64,000 nucleotides of DNA from Chloroflexota bacterium (GCA_021324795.1 JAJPIK010000054.1:1-64000), one strand, 5' to 3'; counted from the stretch's first letter, positions 9,337 through 18,452 are shown. The notes: a model not told the origin generated them from the letters alone. Numbers and translations: made by a program.

Positions 9337-9987
9337 GTGGGGATTGAGACGAGTAGCTCTCCCCCTAATCCCCTTCCCGGGGGAGAGGAAATTTCTCGAG
9401 AGATTGGCAAGGTCGTTGGCTCCAACGATCACTCGGACTACATCGTACAGGTCCATGCGCCGGGCGAAGTCGAGACTCCTCCGTCCCCGGCCGATCGCGC
9501 TTTTGGTCAGTTTGTCGAGATCGCAGTTGACGAGCGGTATCGGCTGATTGGCGTAATCTACACGACCCAGCTTGTGAACCCCGCCTACGGTACACTCGGC
9601 CCACGATTGAGCACCTCGGAAGAGATCCCGGTCTTCAGTCCGGATTACCTGGCCGAAACAGCTACTTTGCTCGGCATAGCAATCGTCGGCACGGCAGGCC
9701 GAGACCAAAACGGTCTCACCTGGAACCAGCAGACGGCGAGCCTGGCCGCCGACCTCGACGCCCCGGTACGTAGATTGTCGCGGACTGACTTTCTCGCGTT
9801 TCATCGCCCGGCGGGCCACGTTCAGGTCGCATACTTTCCCCGTCTTCTGGCACGTCCGTTTCCAGGACTACCCGACCTGCTGTGCTCAATTCTCGACCAA
9901 CTGATAGCTGCCTTTCCCGACGAAGCAGCACGATTGTCAGTAGCACGTCAGAACATTCGCTGGCGCGCGACGATTCCGGCGAGGTGA
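9337..9987 (+). CDS. HAS-barrel-like HerA-associated protein
   Basis: A 216-residue protein between nurA and herA. Residues about 20-75 (IGKVVGS, then VEIAVDERYRLIGVIY) have the pattern of the HAS barrel, the small beta-barrel found at the N-terminus of HerA/FtsK-type ATPases. The rest is not recognised and has no catalytic motif. The GTG start has GGAGGG 6 nt upstream, inside the nurA 3' end. Residues 7-16 (SSPPNPLPGG) are encoded by a short palindromic repeat. Its place in the operon suggests an adaptor or loading subunit of the HerA-NurA machine; this is inference. Confidence 0.7.
   Translation: MGIETSSSPPNPLPGGEEISREIGKVVGSNDHSDYIVQVHAPGEVETPPSPADRAFGQFVEIAVDERYRLIGVIYTTQLVNPAYGTLGPRLSTSEEIPVFSPDYLAETATLLGIAIVGTAGRDQNGLTWNQQTASLAADLDAPVRRLSRTDFLAFHRPAGHVQVAYFPRLLARPFPGLPDLLCSILDQLIAAFPDEAARLSVARQNIRWRATIPAR
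9357..9387. repeat. Palindromic repeat inside the HAS-barrel-like gene
   Basis: Perfect 9-bp arms CTCTCCCCC (9357-9365) and GGGGGAGAG (9379-9387) with a 13-nt loop. It is translated in frame as part of the protein N-terminus. A related C/G-rich hairpin is translated at the 3' end of purB (52439-52466). Confidence 0.7.
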
Positions 9988-9989
9988 CG

Positions 9990-11783
9990 ATGGATCGACC
10001 CGCGTTTAAATCCACGCTGAATGGATCACAATCGTCCGGTCCGGTTGGCACGGCCAAGGGACCGGGTGAAACGCCCCAGGAATTTCTGGTGATAAGTCCG
10101 GATCAGGAGCAGCGACTCAAGACCGGCGAATTCGTCTACTATCTGGATCCACGTGATCCACTCGGTCGACCGATCTTCGGTCGAATCGCCGAGCGCCGTC
10201 CGGCCCGGCTTTATCCCGATGAGTTCCTCGCCGACCCCGCGGTTCCCCCGCAGGCCATTGCTGACCTATACGGCTACAACGGCGACGCCGAGCTCTTCGA
10301 GCTAAGTATTCGCACGCTCGGCTATTTCGACGACCAGCTTCGGACATTCGTCAATCCGCGGATCTCACCGCGAGTTGGCTGGCCGATTTACCTCGCGAGT
10401 GATGCGATGGTTGCCAAGATCCTGAACAAGCGTGCGATTGGCGAAACCGGAGCAGTTCACGTTGGCTCACTGCTCAGCCGCGAGGTAGGAGCGGTGCCGA
10501 TCGTTCTCTCCGGTCGTGACTTCACCTCGACTCACCTGGCGATCCTTGCCTCGACCGGGGCCGGTAAGAGTTATCTCGCGGCAGTGATGATCGAAGAGCT
10601 GATGAAGCCAACTAATCGTGCCTGTGTGCTGATCGTGGACCCGCACGCCGAATACGACACGCTCAAGGAGATGGAAAGGCATCCGGCCTTTCAAGCCAAC
10701 GACGGATACGCGCCGATCGTCAAGGTGCTGCGACCGGAAGATGTCCATGTCCGCTTTTCGACACTGCGTGTTGGCGACCTGCGCTACCTGATCGATCTCT
10801 CCGACCGGATGGACTACGTGCTTTCCGAGGCTCATCGAACTGTCGTCAACAAGAGTCTGCGCGAAGCCGGTCTTCCCGACCAATGGACCTCCGACGACCT
10901 GATCCGTGAGGCGCACGCCTTCGCGGCACGCAAGAAGGACGAAGACGATGGCTCGGACTACCGAAGCAGCGCCGGATCGCTGGAATGGCGAATCCGCCAG
11001 CTCATGAGCAAAGGCCAGGTTCTCGACGACACGCGCCACCTCGATTTGCGCAGCCTCTTCCAGCCGGGCCAATGCACCGTCTTACAGCTCGACGAAGTCG
11101 ATCAGCGAGAGCAACAAATTGTCGTCGCCGTGCTGCTGCGACGGCTCTACCAGGCGCGTCAGGACACCGAGCGGCAGCGCGCCCGTCGAAATAGCGAGCT
11201 CTACTTGCCTTACCCCGCCTACGTGCTGCTCGAAGAGGCGCACCACTTTGCTCCGGGCGGCCAAGGAACCGACCGAGTCGCGAGCGCGGAAATTCTCAAG
11301 ACGATCCTCGCCGAGGGACGCAAATTCGGCGTCGGGGTGGGCTTGATCAGCCAGCGACCGGGCAAGCTCGATCAGGACGTGCTTTCCCAGTGCATGACCC
11401 AGATTCTGCTGCGCATCGTCAATCCCATCGATCAAGCGAACGTCGCGGCTGCGGTCGAAGGCGCCAGCCGCGACGTGCTCGACGAGCTTCCGGCGCTTTC
11501 CAAGGGGCAGGCGGTAATCATCGGGGCAAGTGTCAATGCCCCGGCTCTCGTCGCGGTCCGTGAGCGTCACACTCCGCACGGTGGCCAGGACCAGGATGCT
11601 CCCCAGCGCTGGGTCGACTATAACAATCCCGCTCGTCGAGCCGAGCGCGACCGCGAGACCGCCCCTGACGCCCGCCCTTACCAGGAAGACCCTCTATTCC
11701 TCCCCGAGCGCCCTGTCCCGGCCCCGGCGTCGAATCTCAGCTTCGAGGACTTCTTCGGACCAGATCCTGATGCAAGATCGTAG
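9990..11783 (+). CDS. herA: HerA-type hexameric DNA translocase
   Basis: FtsK/HerA-superfamily ATPase that pumps DNA into the NurA nuclease during end resection. The 597-residue product has an N-terminal HAS-barrel-like region (about 25-185), Walker A STGAGKS (188-194), Walker B LIVDPHAEY with Asp217, a second acidic motif LLEEAHHF around 413-419, and the sensor GLISQRPGKLD. The ATG at 9990 is chosen because it follows GAGGTGA and starts 2 nt after the previous stop; an in-frame upstream ATG at 9882 lies deep inside the preceding gene. It is the last gene of the operon; ruvA converges from the other side. Confidence 0.92.
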   Translation: MDRPAFKSTLNGSQSSGPVGTAKGPGETPQEFLVISPDQEQRLKTGEFVYYLDPRDPLGRPIFGRIAERRPARLYPDEFLADPAVPPQAIADLYGYNGDAELFELSIRTLGYFDDQLRTFVNPRISPRVGWPIYLASDAMVAKILNKRAIGETGAVHVGSLLSREVGAVPIVLSGRDFTSTHLAILASTGAGKSYLAAVMIEELMKPTNRACVLIVDPHAEYDTLKEMERHPAFQANDGYAPIVKVLRPEDVHVRFSTLRVGDLRYLIDLSDRMDYVLSEAHRTVVNKSLREAGLPDQWTSDDLIREAHAFAARKKDEDDGSDYRSSAGSLEWRIRQLMSKGQVLDDTRHLDLRSLFQPGQCTVLQLDEVDQREQQIVVAVLLRRLYQARQDTERQRARRNSELYLPYPAYVLLEEAHHFAPGGQGTDRVASAEILKTILAEGRKFGVGVGLISQRPGKLDQDVLSQCMTQILLRIVNPIDQANVAAAVEGASRDVLDELPALSKGQAVIIGASVNAPALVAVRERHTPHGGQDQDAPQRWVDYNNPARRAERDRETAPDARPYQEDPLFLPERPVPAPASNLSFEDFFGPDPDARS

Positions 11784-11901
11784 AGACGAGTCAATGCCCC
11801 GACTTTGCGCCTACCCACCCGGTGTATCAGTAGCTGCGTTCAAGATTCATCCGCGCAATCGTCAGCTTTATCACTTTTCAGATGGAGAGAGAACAGGAAG
11901 G

Positions 11902-12483
11902 TTACGTCCGGGCAAAATACCTCAAGGCTTGGCGGATCCGTTCCTCTAACTCAGCAGGAGGATTCGGACCGAGGCTGCGGATAGCGGCCTGGGCATCGGC
12001 GGGAGTGTAACCGAGGCCAACGAGCGCTTCGATCACGTCGACGTCGGGTATTGCTTCAACCGGGGGCGGACCTTGCTCCGGACTGACGATCTTGCCCCGA
12101 AGCTCGAGAATCAATCGTCCGGCCAATTTCCTCCCGATGCCGGGGATCTTCGTGAGATTTTCCGCTTTTTCACTGGCAATTGCCGCGCGTAACGTATCGC
12201 TCGAGGCAGACGACAGCATGGCCAACGCTAGCTTTGGACCTACGCCTGAGACGGCAATCAACTGCTCAAAAAACGCTAGATCGTCGGGAGATTGAAAGCC
12301 GTATAGTGCCAGGGCATCTTCGCGGACCTGAAAATAGGTGTGAAGATGGATGGTTTGACCGATTGGTGGCAGAGCGTTCAAGGTGGTAGTCGGCGCGAAA
12401 ATGCGCAGACTCAGTCCACCAACCCCGACGATCGCCCACTCCGGACCGACTGCTTCGAGCACCCCCCGCACCGCAGTGATCAT
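11902..12483 (-). CDS. ruvA: Holliday junction branch-migration protein RuvA
   Basis: Junction-binding subunit of RuvAB, 193 residues, the standard size. The N-terminal OB fold (VGGLSLRIFAP, then FQVREDALALYGF) is followed by the helix-hairpin-helix region ISGVGPKLALAMLSS-like (read as VSGVGPKLALAML) and IPGIGRKLAGRLI. A C-terminal domain III (VIEALVGLGYTPADAQAAI) contacts RuvB. Its ATG overlaps the stop of ruvC by 4 nt, so the two are coupled. No ruvB is present in the window. Confidence 0.96.
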   Translation of the reverse strand: MITAVRGVLEAVGPEWAIVGVGGLSLRIFAPTTTLNALPPIGQTIHLHTYFQVREDALALYGFQSPDDLAFFEQLIAVSGVGPKLALAMLSSASSDTLRAAIASEKAENLTKIPGIGRKLAGRLILELRGKIVSPEQGPPPVEAIPDVDVIEALVGLGYTPADAQAAIRSLGPNPPAELEERIRQALRYFART

Positions 12484-13019
12484 CGCATCCTCGGCATGCG
12501 TTCACTCGGAGGGAGCATGCTCTGGAAAGCTTCGTGTCCGGCAACGCGATTGAGATGGCAGAGTGCCAGGGCTGCCGCGTCGGCGGCATCGTCTGGTCGA
12601 GGGATAGTCGTTAAATGGAGAAGCACGCGCATCATCTCTTGAATCTGCTCTTTTCGTGCGCGCCCAAAACCTGTGATTGTCTGTTTCACCTGGAGAGGTG
12701 TATAGCTATAAACCGCGAGCTCGCGGTGGGCAGCGGCGAGCAAAACGACACCACGCGCCTGTCCCACCGCGAGGGCACTGCGAACGTTGCGGTTGAAAAA
12801 GAGATCCTCAATTGCCAACTCAGTTGGATGATACTCGTCGATCACCTGGAGCAGCCCATCATATAATTGCCGCAATCGCTCGGGCATTGGCAGATCGCTG
12901 GCAGTTTCAAGCACTCCATGAACCAGCAGCGTAAGGTCAGCCTTGGACTGGGAGATCACCGCGTAGCCCATGCGGGCCGTGCCAGGATCAACACCCAGCG
13001 CGCAACGCTCGACCGTCAC
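12480..13019 (-). CDS. ruvC: Holliday junction resolvase RuvC
   Basis: Endonuclease that cleaves Holliday junctions, 179 residues. The four acidic catalytic residues are visible: Asp in GVDPGTARMGYA, Glu in LAIEDLFFNRN, and the two Asp in RPDDAADAAALALCH. It lies 6 nt downstream of yebC and overlaps ruvA by 4 nt, the common yebC-ruvC-ruvA order. Together with the opposite HerA operon it makes this end of the window a recombination-repair region. Confidence 0.96.
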   Translation of the reverse strand: MTVERCALGVDPGTARMGYAVISQSKADLTLLVHGVLETASDLPMPERLRQLYDGLLQVIDEYHPTELAIEDLFFNRNVRSALAVGQARGVVLLAAAHRELAVYSYTPLQVKQTITGFGRARKEQIQEMMRVLLHLTTIPRPDDAADAAALALCHLNRVAGHEAFQSMLPPSERMPRMR

Positions 13020-13025
13020 GCCGCC

Positions 13026-13775
13026 TCACTTCTCAAGCTGCTCCCACACCGAGTCCGGTATTTCCAGGTTGGTATAGACCTTCTGAACGTCGTCAAGCTC
13101 CTCGAGACGCTCGACGAGCCTCGCGACTTTGAGCACGGTGTCGTCGTCGGCCGTGACGGTCGTTTTCGGAACCATTGTCGCCTCGGCATTATCGATCTTC
13201 ACGTGTAAAGCATCGAGTGCACGCCGAACCTTCTCAAGATCAGCAGGACTCGTGAAGACTTCGAGAACGTTGCCGTCAGCCTGAACGTCCTCGGCACCGG
13301 CATCAATCGCCTGCAGTGCAAGTTCATCCGGATCATGACCATTTGCTTCGATCGTCAACACGCCACGCGGCTCGAAGAGCCAGCCAACGCAACCGGCTTC
13401 ACCCAGGTTTCCACCACCTCGGGTGAAGGCGTTGCGAACTTCGGCAATCGCACGATTGCGATTATCCGTCATTGCCTCGACGAGCACCGCGGCTCCGCCC
13501 GGGCCGTAGCCTTCGTAGGTCACTTCTTCAAGGTTCGCCCCTTCCAATTGCCCCGAGCCCCGCTTGATCGCGCGTTCGATATTCTCCGATGGCATGTTTG
13601 CATCGCGTGCGTGCTGGATGGCCAACCGCAAGCGGAAGTTCGAGTCGGGATCCGGTCCGCCTTCACGCGCAGCAATCGTGATTTCGCGTCCGAGCTTGGT
13701 GAATAGCTGACCGCGCCGGGCGTCGTTTCCCGCCTTCTGATGTTTAATTTGTGCCCATTTACTGTGTCCAGACAT
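13026..13775 (-). CDS. yebC: YebC/PmpR-family protein
   Basis: Member of the YebC/PmpR/TACO1 family, 249 residues. It opens with the invariant MSGHSKWAQIKHQKAGNDARRG-like start (MSGHSKW, then IKHQK) and contains YEGYGPGGAAVLVE and the GCVGWLFE segment. Members have been described as DNA-binding regulators and, more recently, as translation factors that relieve ribosome stalling, so the mechanism should be read cautiously. The ATG is preceded by GGAGGTG at a spacing of about 8 nt. It is the first gene of the yebC-ruvC-ruvA operon. Confidence 0.95.
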   Translation of the reverse strand: MSGHSKWAQIKHQKAGNDARRGQLFTKLGREITIAAREGGPDPDSNFRLRLAIQHARDANMPSENIERAIKRGSGQLEGANLEEVTYEGYGPGGAAVLVEAMTDNRNRAIAEVRNAFTRGGGNLGEAGCVGWLFEPRGVLTIEANGHDPDELALQAIDAGAEDVQADGNVLEVFTSPADLEKVRRALDALHVKIDNAEATMVPKTTVTADDDTVLKVARLVERLEELDDVQKVYTNLEIPDSVWEQLEK

Positions 13776-14168
13776 CTTCGTACACCTCCAGGGAACCTAA
13801 TCGGGAATGATCCCCTGTCACCCCTTTAAGGCCGACGGTTACGAGAAATCTTCCCTAAACCTAAGACCAGGCGGGACATTCGACCATCCTTCGGTCGGAT
13901 CGTACGGATCTGCCATGAGCTGAAATGTTTATTTCCGTGAATTGTCATAGCAAGACACTCGGGCAGCTCCAAGCTGCCGAGTATTAGAGGAAAACCGTTG
14001 AATCCAACGTCACATTATACCATGTTCGGCTTTCAGTCTCGCTGCGCCGAGCGCGCCGGTGGTATATAGTTACGTGTAGCCAATCGGGCCGCCGGATCCA
14101 AAGAGATTAGCGGGCAGAGCTCATCCTCGCCTTCTTCCAGAGGGAGAGGGAATTCCAGTTGAGAGATC
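13776..14168. other. Intergenic region between divergent genes
   Basis: This 393-nt gap lies between yebC (leftward) and the glycosidase-like gene (rightward), so it should hold both promoters. A TATA-rich stretch (GGTATATAGTT, near 14071-14081) may be the -10 region of the rightward gene. A hairpin with arms ACTCGGGCAGCT and AGCTGCCGAGT (13957-13982, one bulged G) lies mid-gap. I recognise no RNA gene or riboswitch. Confidence 0.45.
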
Positions 14169-16592
14169 ATGACGCGTCGTCTTCCGTTGCTTTATCGCTT
14201 CCTGATCGCGACCTTCGCTTTGAATTACGCTCTGGTCGCGTGTTCACCTCCGAATTCCCGGGCCGAGGTGTTGCCTGCTCCAATCAACTCCGCGGCGCCA
14301 GTGAGCACAACACCGACCGTTCCGCCGACGCCGACTCAGCCAACCGTCCCGGTTAATCCCAACGCGGCCGCCGAGTACTTCAAGAACTTTCGGTCGCGGC
14401 ATCCCGAGGCAGCCTGGCCCCACTGGTTTGCGGACAATCAGCTTGCCTGGAGTGCGATTGGCCTCGATGGCGGTGGCAACGAAGGATTAGTTGCCACCGA
14501 TGGGACCTTTTCACCCATAACGAATACCCTGGGCGTCAACGTTTGGCTCCGAGATGACTCCAGTGGCCAGCTCTACGTTCCCCGACCGGCCGATGTCACC
14601 CAGTCGCTCGACGGTGGTCAGCGACCTTTGATTACCTCTCAATGGCAGGCAAGCGGCATCATGATTACGACGACCGTCTTCAGCGCCTCGACCGGTCCAT
14701 CTCCAATCGCCCCAACCGAGGGGGCAGAATCGGTCGTGGTCGCAAGGGTCACTCTCCGGGGGACAGGGCCAGCTCGGCCACTGACTCTTTTCCTGGCCGT
14801 CCGGCCTTTCGGCCCGGCCGGCGGTGTTTCGCCGCTCGCCCAGGTCGCGACAACCGCGACAAGCATCGCCGCGAATGGCAAGCTCGTCGTCGTCGCCCAG
14901 CAGCCAGCCACGATGCACGGGGCCCTCAATGAGACAGAGATCGACGCCTCAGTGCTCGCCGGCCAGAACAAAGCACCGCCGAACGATCAGGCGTCGAGCG
15001 CCAACGGACTTGCCGAGGGGGTATTAGGTTACCGGTTGACACTGGACAACGGTCAATCGATAACCTACAGCTTTGTCCTGCCGATGGCTGCGCAACCTCC
15101 TTCTTCTGCCCTGGTCGATCAGCTATCCCGCCTCGACGTCAGTCGACTGCAGGAGCAGGTCTCGGCAGATTGGCAGCAGCGCCTCCATCAGGTCGAGCTT
15201 TCGGTTGGCGACTCCGACGTGACGAACGCTTTCTACGCATCGCTCGCGTACATGCTCATGGCCCGCCAGGGTAACCAACTGTACTCCGGCCCGCTGGTCG
15301 AGCATGCGTTCTGGATGCGAGACGCCGCATATTTCACGACCGCGCTTGATCAGGTCGGCCAGCACACTCTTGTTGATACCGTGCTTCGAGGTATCCTCGC
15401 GAGTCAGCTTCCATCCGGGCGCTTTCCACCAATCATCGAGCCATCGGGCCAACCACGCGAGCCGCTGAAAACCGAATGGGATAGTCAAGGCGAAGTCATT
15501 TACGCCTTGGTCGAGCACGCTCGGATGACCCACGATCTGGGCTTCTTGCGCGACGCCTACCCGAGCATCATCAAAGCCGCGCAGTTTCAGCGCGATCAAC
15601 TCGCCACGACGCGCACGGCAAGCCGGCAAGGCACCCCCTATTACGGTATCTTTCCGGCCGGCGAGAGCGCCGAAGACCTGCTCGATCCGACCTGGCACCA
15701 CTATTGGGATGACTTCTGGGGAATGGCTGGGTTTCAAGAAGCCGCCGACGCGGCGCGTCAGCTCGGTCATACCGACGATGTGGCCTGGCTAAGCCAGCAA
15801 GAGAATCTGCTCCGTCAGGCGGTGCTCAACGGCGTTGAGCAGATGCCAACCTCGGATGGCCTCCCTTTCATCCCGAATGGTCCCGAGGATACCCACTCGA
15901 CGGCGATGGCTCGGAGCGGAACCCCGGCACTCTGGCCAGTGGACGTGCTCGATCCCAAGTCACCGCTCGTCCAGCATACGTTCGAAGCCTACTACCAATG
16001 GACGATCAAGCCCTACGGTGGCGCGTACCGACACTACGGGGACAACGATTGGCCATATGCCGGACTCAGTCTCGCCCACGCCTTCTACCAGCTCGGCATG
16101 ATGGATCACGTTTGGACGATTCTCCAGTGGACATTTGCTCATCAAACCGCTCCCCACCTGTACGCCTGGGCCGAAGCGGTAACGCCAACCAGCGCGACCT
16201 TCGCTTCAGGTGACATGCCCCATTCCTGGATGGCGGCCGAGCTAATCATGTTGGTCCGAGATATGCTTGTCCGCGAACAAGACAACGCCATCGCGATCGG
16301 GCCATTCCCTGACGCCTGGCTCTCAGCCGGCCAGCACGTCGATCTGAAAGGCATGCCAACTGCGCTCGGTCCGGTCTCGTATTCGATGACCCGGTCGGCC
16401 GACGGACGGACGATCGACTTGATCTTGGACGGCCCTTTGCCGCCGGGCGGCTACGTGATTACTGCACCAAGCCCGTTGACGATTCAGTCCGCGATAGTCG
16501 ACGGCAAAGTAGCCCCCATCCAAGATAGTGCGACGCTCACGGCTCCAGCTAATGCCCACCAGGTCACGATGATCGTCAAGTCTCCGTCATAG
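14169..16592 (+). CDS. Secreted six-hairpin glycosidase-like lipoprotein
   Basis: An 807-residue exported lipoprotein: the signal peptide ends in the lipobox LVAC with Cys25, followed by a Pro/Thr linker to about residue 60. Residues 85-310 look like a beta-sandwich. The second half, with HAFWMRDAAYFTTALDQVG, LKTEWDSQGEVIYALVEHARMT and YGGAYRHYGDNDWPYAGLSLAHAFYQLG, has the alpha/alpha six-hairpin pattern of glucoamylase/GH15- or GH63-like enzymes. The acidic residues in WMRDA and TEWDSQGE are candidate catalytic residues. Substrate is unknown, likely an oligosaccharide outside the cell. A sugar-binding lipoprotein follows downstream, which supports a carbohydrate role. The start has only a weak Shine-Dalgarno. 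Confidence 0.75.
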   Translation: MTRRLPLLYRFLIATFALNYALVACSPPNSRAEVLPAPINSAAPVSTTPTVPPTPTQPTVPVNPNAAAEYFKNFRSRHPEAAWPHWFADNQLAWSAIGLDGGGNEGLVATDGTFSPITNTLGVNVWLRDDSSGQLYVPRPADVTQSLDGGQRPLITSQWQASGIMITTTVFSASTGPSPIAPTEGAESVVVARVTLRGTGPARPLTLFLAVRPFGPAGGVSPLAQVATTATSIAANGKLVVVAQQPATMHGALNETEIDASVLAGQNKAPPNDQASSANGLAEGVLGYRLTLDNGQSITYSFVLPMAAQPPSSALVDQLSRLDVSRLQEQVSADWQQRLHQVELSVGDSDVTNAFYASLAYMLMARQGNQLYSGPLVEHAFWMRDAAYFTTALDQVGQHTLVDTVLRGILASQLPSGRFPPIIEPSGQPREPLKTEWDSQGEVIYALVEHARMTHDLGFLRDAYPSIIKAAQFQRDQLATTRTASRQGTPYYGIFPAGESAEDLLDPTWHHYWDDFWGMAGFQEAADAARQLGHTDDVAWLSQQENLLRQAVLNGVEQMPTSDGLPFIPNGPEDTHSTAMARSGTPALWPVDVLDPKSPLVQHTFEAYYQWTIKPYGGAYRHYGDNDWPYAGLSLAHAFYQLGMMDHVWTILQWTFAHQTAPHLYAWAEAVTPTSATFASGDMPHSWMAAELIMLVRDMLVREQDNAIAIGPFPDAWLSAGQHVDLKGMPTALGPVSYSMTRSADGRTIDLILDGPLPPGGYVITAPSPLTIQSAIVDGKVAPIQDSATLTAPANAHQVTMIVKSPS

Positions 16593-16883
16593 CCATCACT
16601 CGCGTATCACGCCGACCTGCGCACCAGTTGGAGATCCTTCGCTCCGCTGCACTCAGAATGACCGGATCCCGCCTGAGTGTGACCTTCCGCCGCGGTATCC
16701 CCCTGGCTCACGTCCCCAGAAACTCGCCCTCTGCGCTTCTCTGTGTAGCTTCATTAATTCGCTTAATTGACAGTTTCATGGCACTTCCTTACGATAGCGG
16801 GTAGATCCGAGTTGATGTCCAACCCGTACGGCGTAGCAGATCGTATCCTCCAATACTGTCGATGAAAGGAGCAGATTGCATCG
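16593..16883. repeat. Intergenic region with partial dispersed repeats
   Basis: Positions 16631-16662 are half a copy of the palindromic repeat at 2047-2129, in the reverse direction (GGAGATCCTTCGCTCC, then CTCAGAATGACC). A CTCTGCG...CTCTGTG string (16729-16745) resembles the second repeat family at 29051-29119. The remainder shows no gene; AAAGGAG at 16865-16871 may serve the next gene. Confidence 0.5.
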
Positions 16884-18389
16884 GTGTACTCTCCGGAACA
16901 ACAACGAGTCTCCATCCCGAGACGTCGCATCACTCGTCGTCGCTACGTCGTCGACGTGGCGATTCTGGCCAGCACTACGATTGTCGCGGCGTGTGGATCC
17001 ACGTTACTATCTCCAACCGCAGCGCCTCCGGCCCCGTCTCCCTCGAATCAGACAGTTTCCGTCAAGCCTACAACTCCGCTTCTCGCTCAGCCTGCGAGGC
17101 CACCAACTGCCACGGCTCCAGCAACGTCCGGTCAACTGATACCGGTGACGACACCGGCTCCGGACGTGGCCGGGAACGTCACCACCCGAATCCTGATTAG
17201 TGCTAGTGTGACGGATCAACCGTTGCTCGACAAACTCTCAGAACAGTGGGCCAAAGCTTACTCCAATGGTTCAACGATCCAATGGGTGAGCATGCCTGGC
17301 GCCTCCTTGCCCCAGGTCGCCGAGCGTCTTCAGACGATGATCGCGGGAGGGGATCCACCCGACCTTGTCTCTCTGGAATCTGGCCAGACCCTTCAGTTTT
17401 GTTCGAAGGGGGCATTCGCAGCGCTCGATCCCTTGATCCAGCGCGACCACTACGATCTGAGTGATTTCTTCGAAAAAGGCATCCAACAGTACATTTGGAA
17501 GGGGGTCACCTACACTCTCCCGCGTGGCATGTCCAATCAGTTGATCTACGTCAACGTCGACAAATTCAAGGAAGCAGGTCTGGCCTTGCCGCCGGCCGAC
17601 GTCAACGTAGCGAGCTGGACTTGGAGCGCCTTCGCCGACCTTGCCCAGAAGCTCACCAGGCGAGACCCATCGGGACGGGTAACCCAGTACGGATTCATGC
17701 TTCGCACTGGTCAGCTACGCGGGGGCATTGGCCAATGGATCTGGGCTAATGGTGGCGAGTTCTTCAACAAGGACTACACGCAGTGCACCCTCAACGACAA
17801 AGCGGCGGCCGCTCTCCAATTCATGCAAGACTTGATTTACAAATACAAGGTGTCACCTGGGCCTGCCGAGGGCAACGCGATCACCTTCGATGATGAGTTC
17901 CTTACTGGTCGAGCCGCGATGATCATTGCCCCTGCGGCCAACGTTCAGAGCTATCGGAAGGCAAAATTTGATTGGGACTACGCCGCGAATCCTCGAGGAG
18001 ATGGCCCGCCAGTAACGACGGGCGGAGGCCAGGGTCTATCGATCATCAAAGGAATAAAGCAACCGGCCACGGCCTGGGAGGTGCTGAAATACATCGTCTC
18101 CCCCGAATCTCTGAAATTCATGTCGGCCACCTGGTATCCGGCGCGAAAATCGGCCCTCGACTACCTCGAAGGGCTTGATCCCAAGCTTCCACCGCATCGG
18201 CGCGACATCGCGCGTCAAGGCCAGGAAATCATCCATCCTGATCCGGCCACACCATTATGGCTCCAAATTGATCAGCAGATTATCGAGAAGGAATTAAGCC
18301 TGGTGTGGCTAGACAAGGAATCGGGCGCGGAAGCAGTCAAAAAGATCGTGCCGCAGGTCAATGATTTCTTGCAGAAAAATCAGCCGTAG
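16884..18389 (+). CDS. Sugar ABC transporter substrate-binding lipoprotein (family 1)
   Basis: Extracytoplasmic solute-binding protein, 501 residues, of the family that delivers sugars to ABC importers. The N-terminus has a run of Arg (RRRITRRRYVV), a hydrophobic segment and the lipobox VAAC with Cys37, so export by the Tat route is possible. A Pro/Thr/Ala linker runs to about 100. WVSMPGASLPQVAERLQTMIAGGDPPDLVSLES and YTLPRGMSNQLIYVNVDKFKEAGL are typical family-1 segments. No permease or ATPase gene is near, so the transporter partner must be elsewhere. The start is a GTG, 12 nt after AAGGAG; the spacing is long. A terminator-like hairpin follows the stop. Confidence 0.88.
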   Translation: MYSPEQQRVSIPRRRITRRRYVVDVAILASTTIVAACGSTLLSPTAAPPAPSPSNQTVSVKPTTPLLAQPARPPTATAPATSGQLIPVTTPAPDVAGNVTTRILISASVTDQPLLDKLSEQWAKAYSNGSTIQWVSMPGASLPQVAERLQTMIAGGDPPDLVSLESGQTLQFCSKGAFAALDPLIQRDHYDLSDFFEKGIQQYIWKGVTYTLPRGMSNQLIYVNVDKFKEAGLALPPADVNVASWTWSAFADLAQKLTRRDPSGRVTQYGFMLRTGQLRGGIGQWIWANGGEFFNKDYTQCTLNDKAAAALQFMQDLIYKYKVSPGPAEGNAITFDDEFLTGRAAMIIAPAANVQSYRKAKFDWDYAANPRGDGPPVTTGGGQGLSIIKGIKQPATAWEVLKYIVSPESLKFMSATWYPARKSALDYLEGLDPKLPPHRRDIARQGQEIIHPDPATPLWLQIDQQIIEKELSLVWLDKESGAEAVKKIVPQVNDFLQKNQP

Positions 18390-18398
18390 CCTGGGCCC

Positions 18399-18436
18399 AA
18401 AAGCAAAGGTGAGAGCCTCTTGCCCCCTTTGCTTTT
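18399..18436 (+). terminator. Rho-independent terminator after the sugar-binding protein gene
   Basis: Arms AAAAGCAAAGG (18399-18409) and CCTTTGCTTTT (18426-18436) with a 16-nt loop, 10 nt after the stop codon. The stem itself ends in T-rich sequence on both strands, so it may also end the converging DUF624 gene. Confidence 0.7.
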
Positions 18437-18452
18437 ACTCTTTGGTCAGTTT

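Noticed and set aside
9163..9819. 218-residue open frame on the minus strand
   Set aside because: It is antisense to the nurA end and the HAS-barrel-like gene, with basic low-complexity composition and no ribosome-binding site.
9882..9989. Earlier ATG for herA, giving 36 more residues
   Set aside because: It lies inside the preceding coding sequence; ATG 9990 has GAGGTGA and the short operon spacing seen elsewhere.
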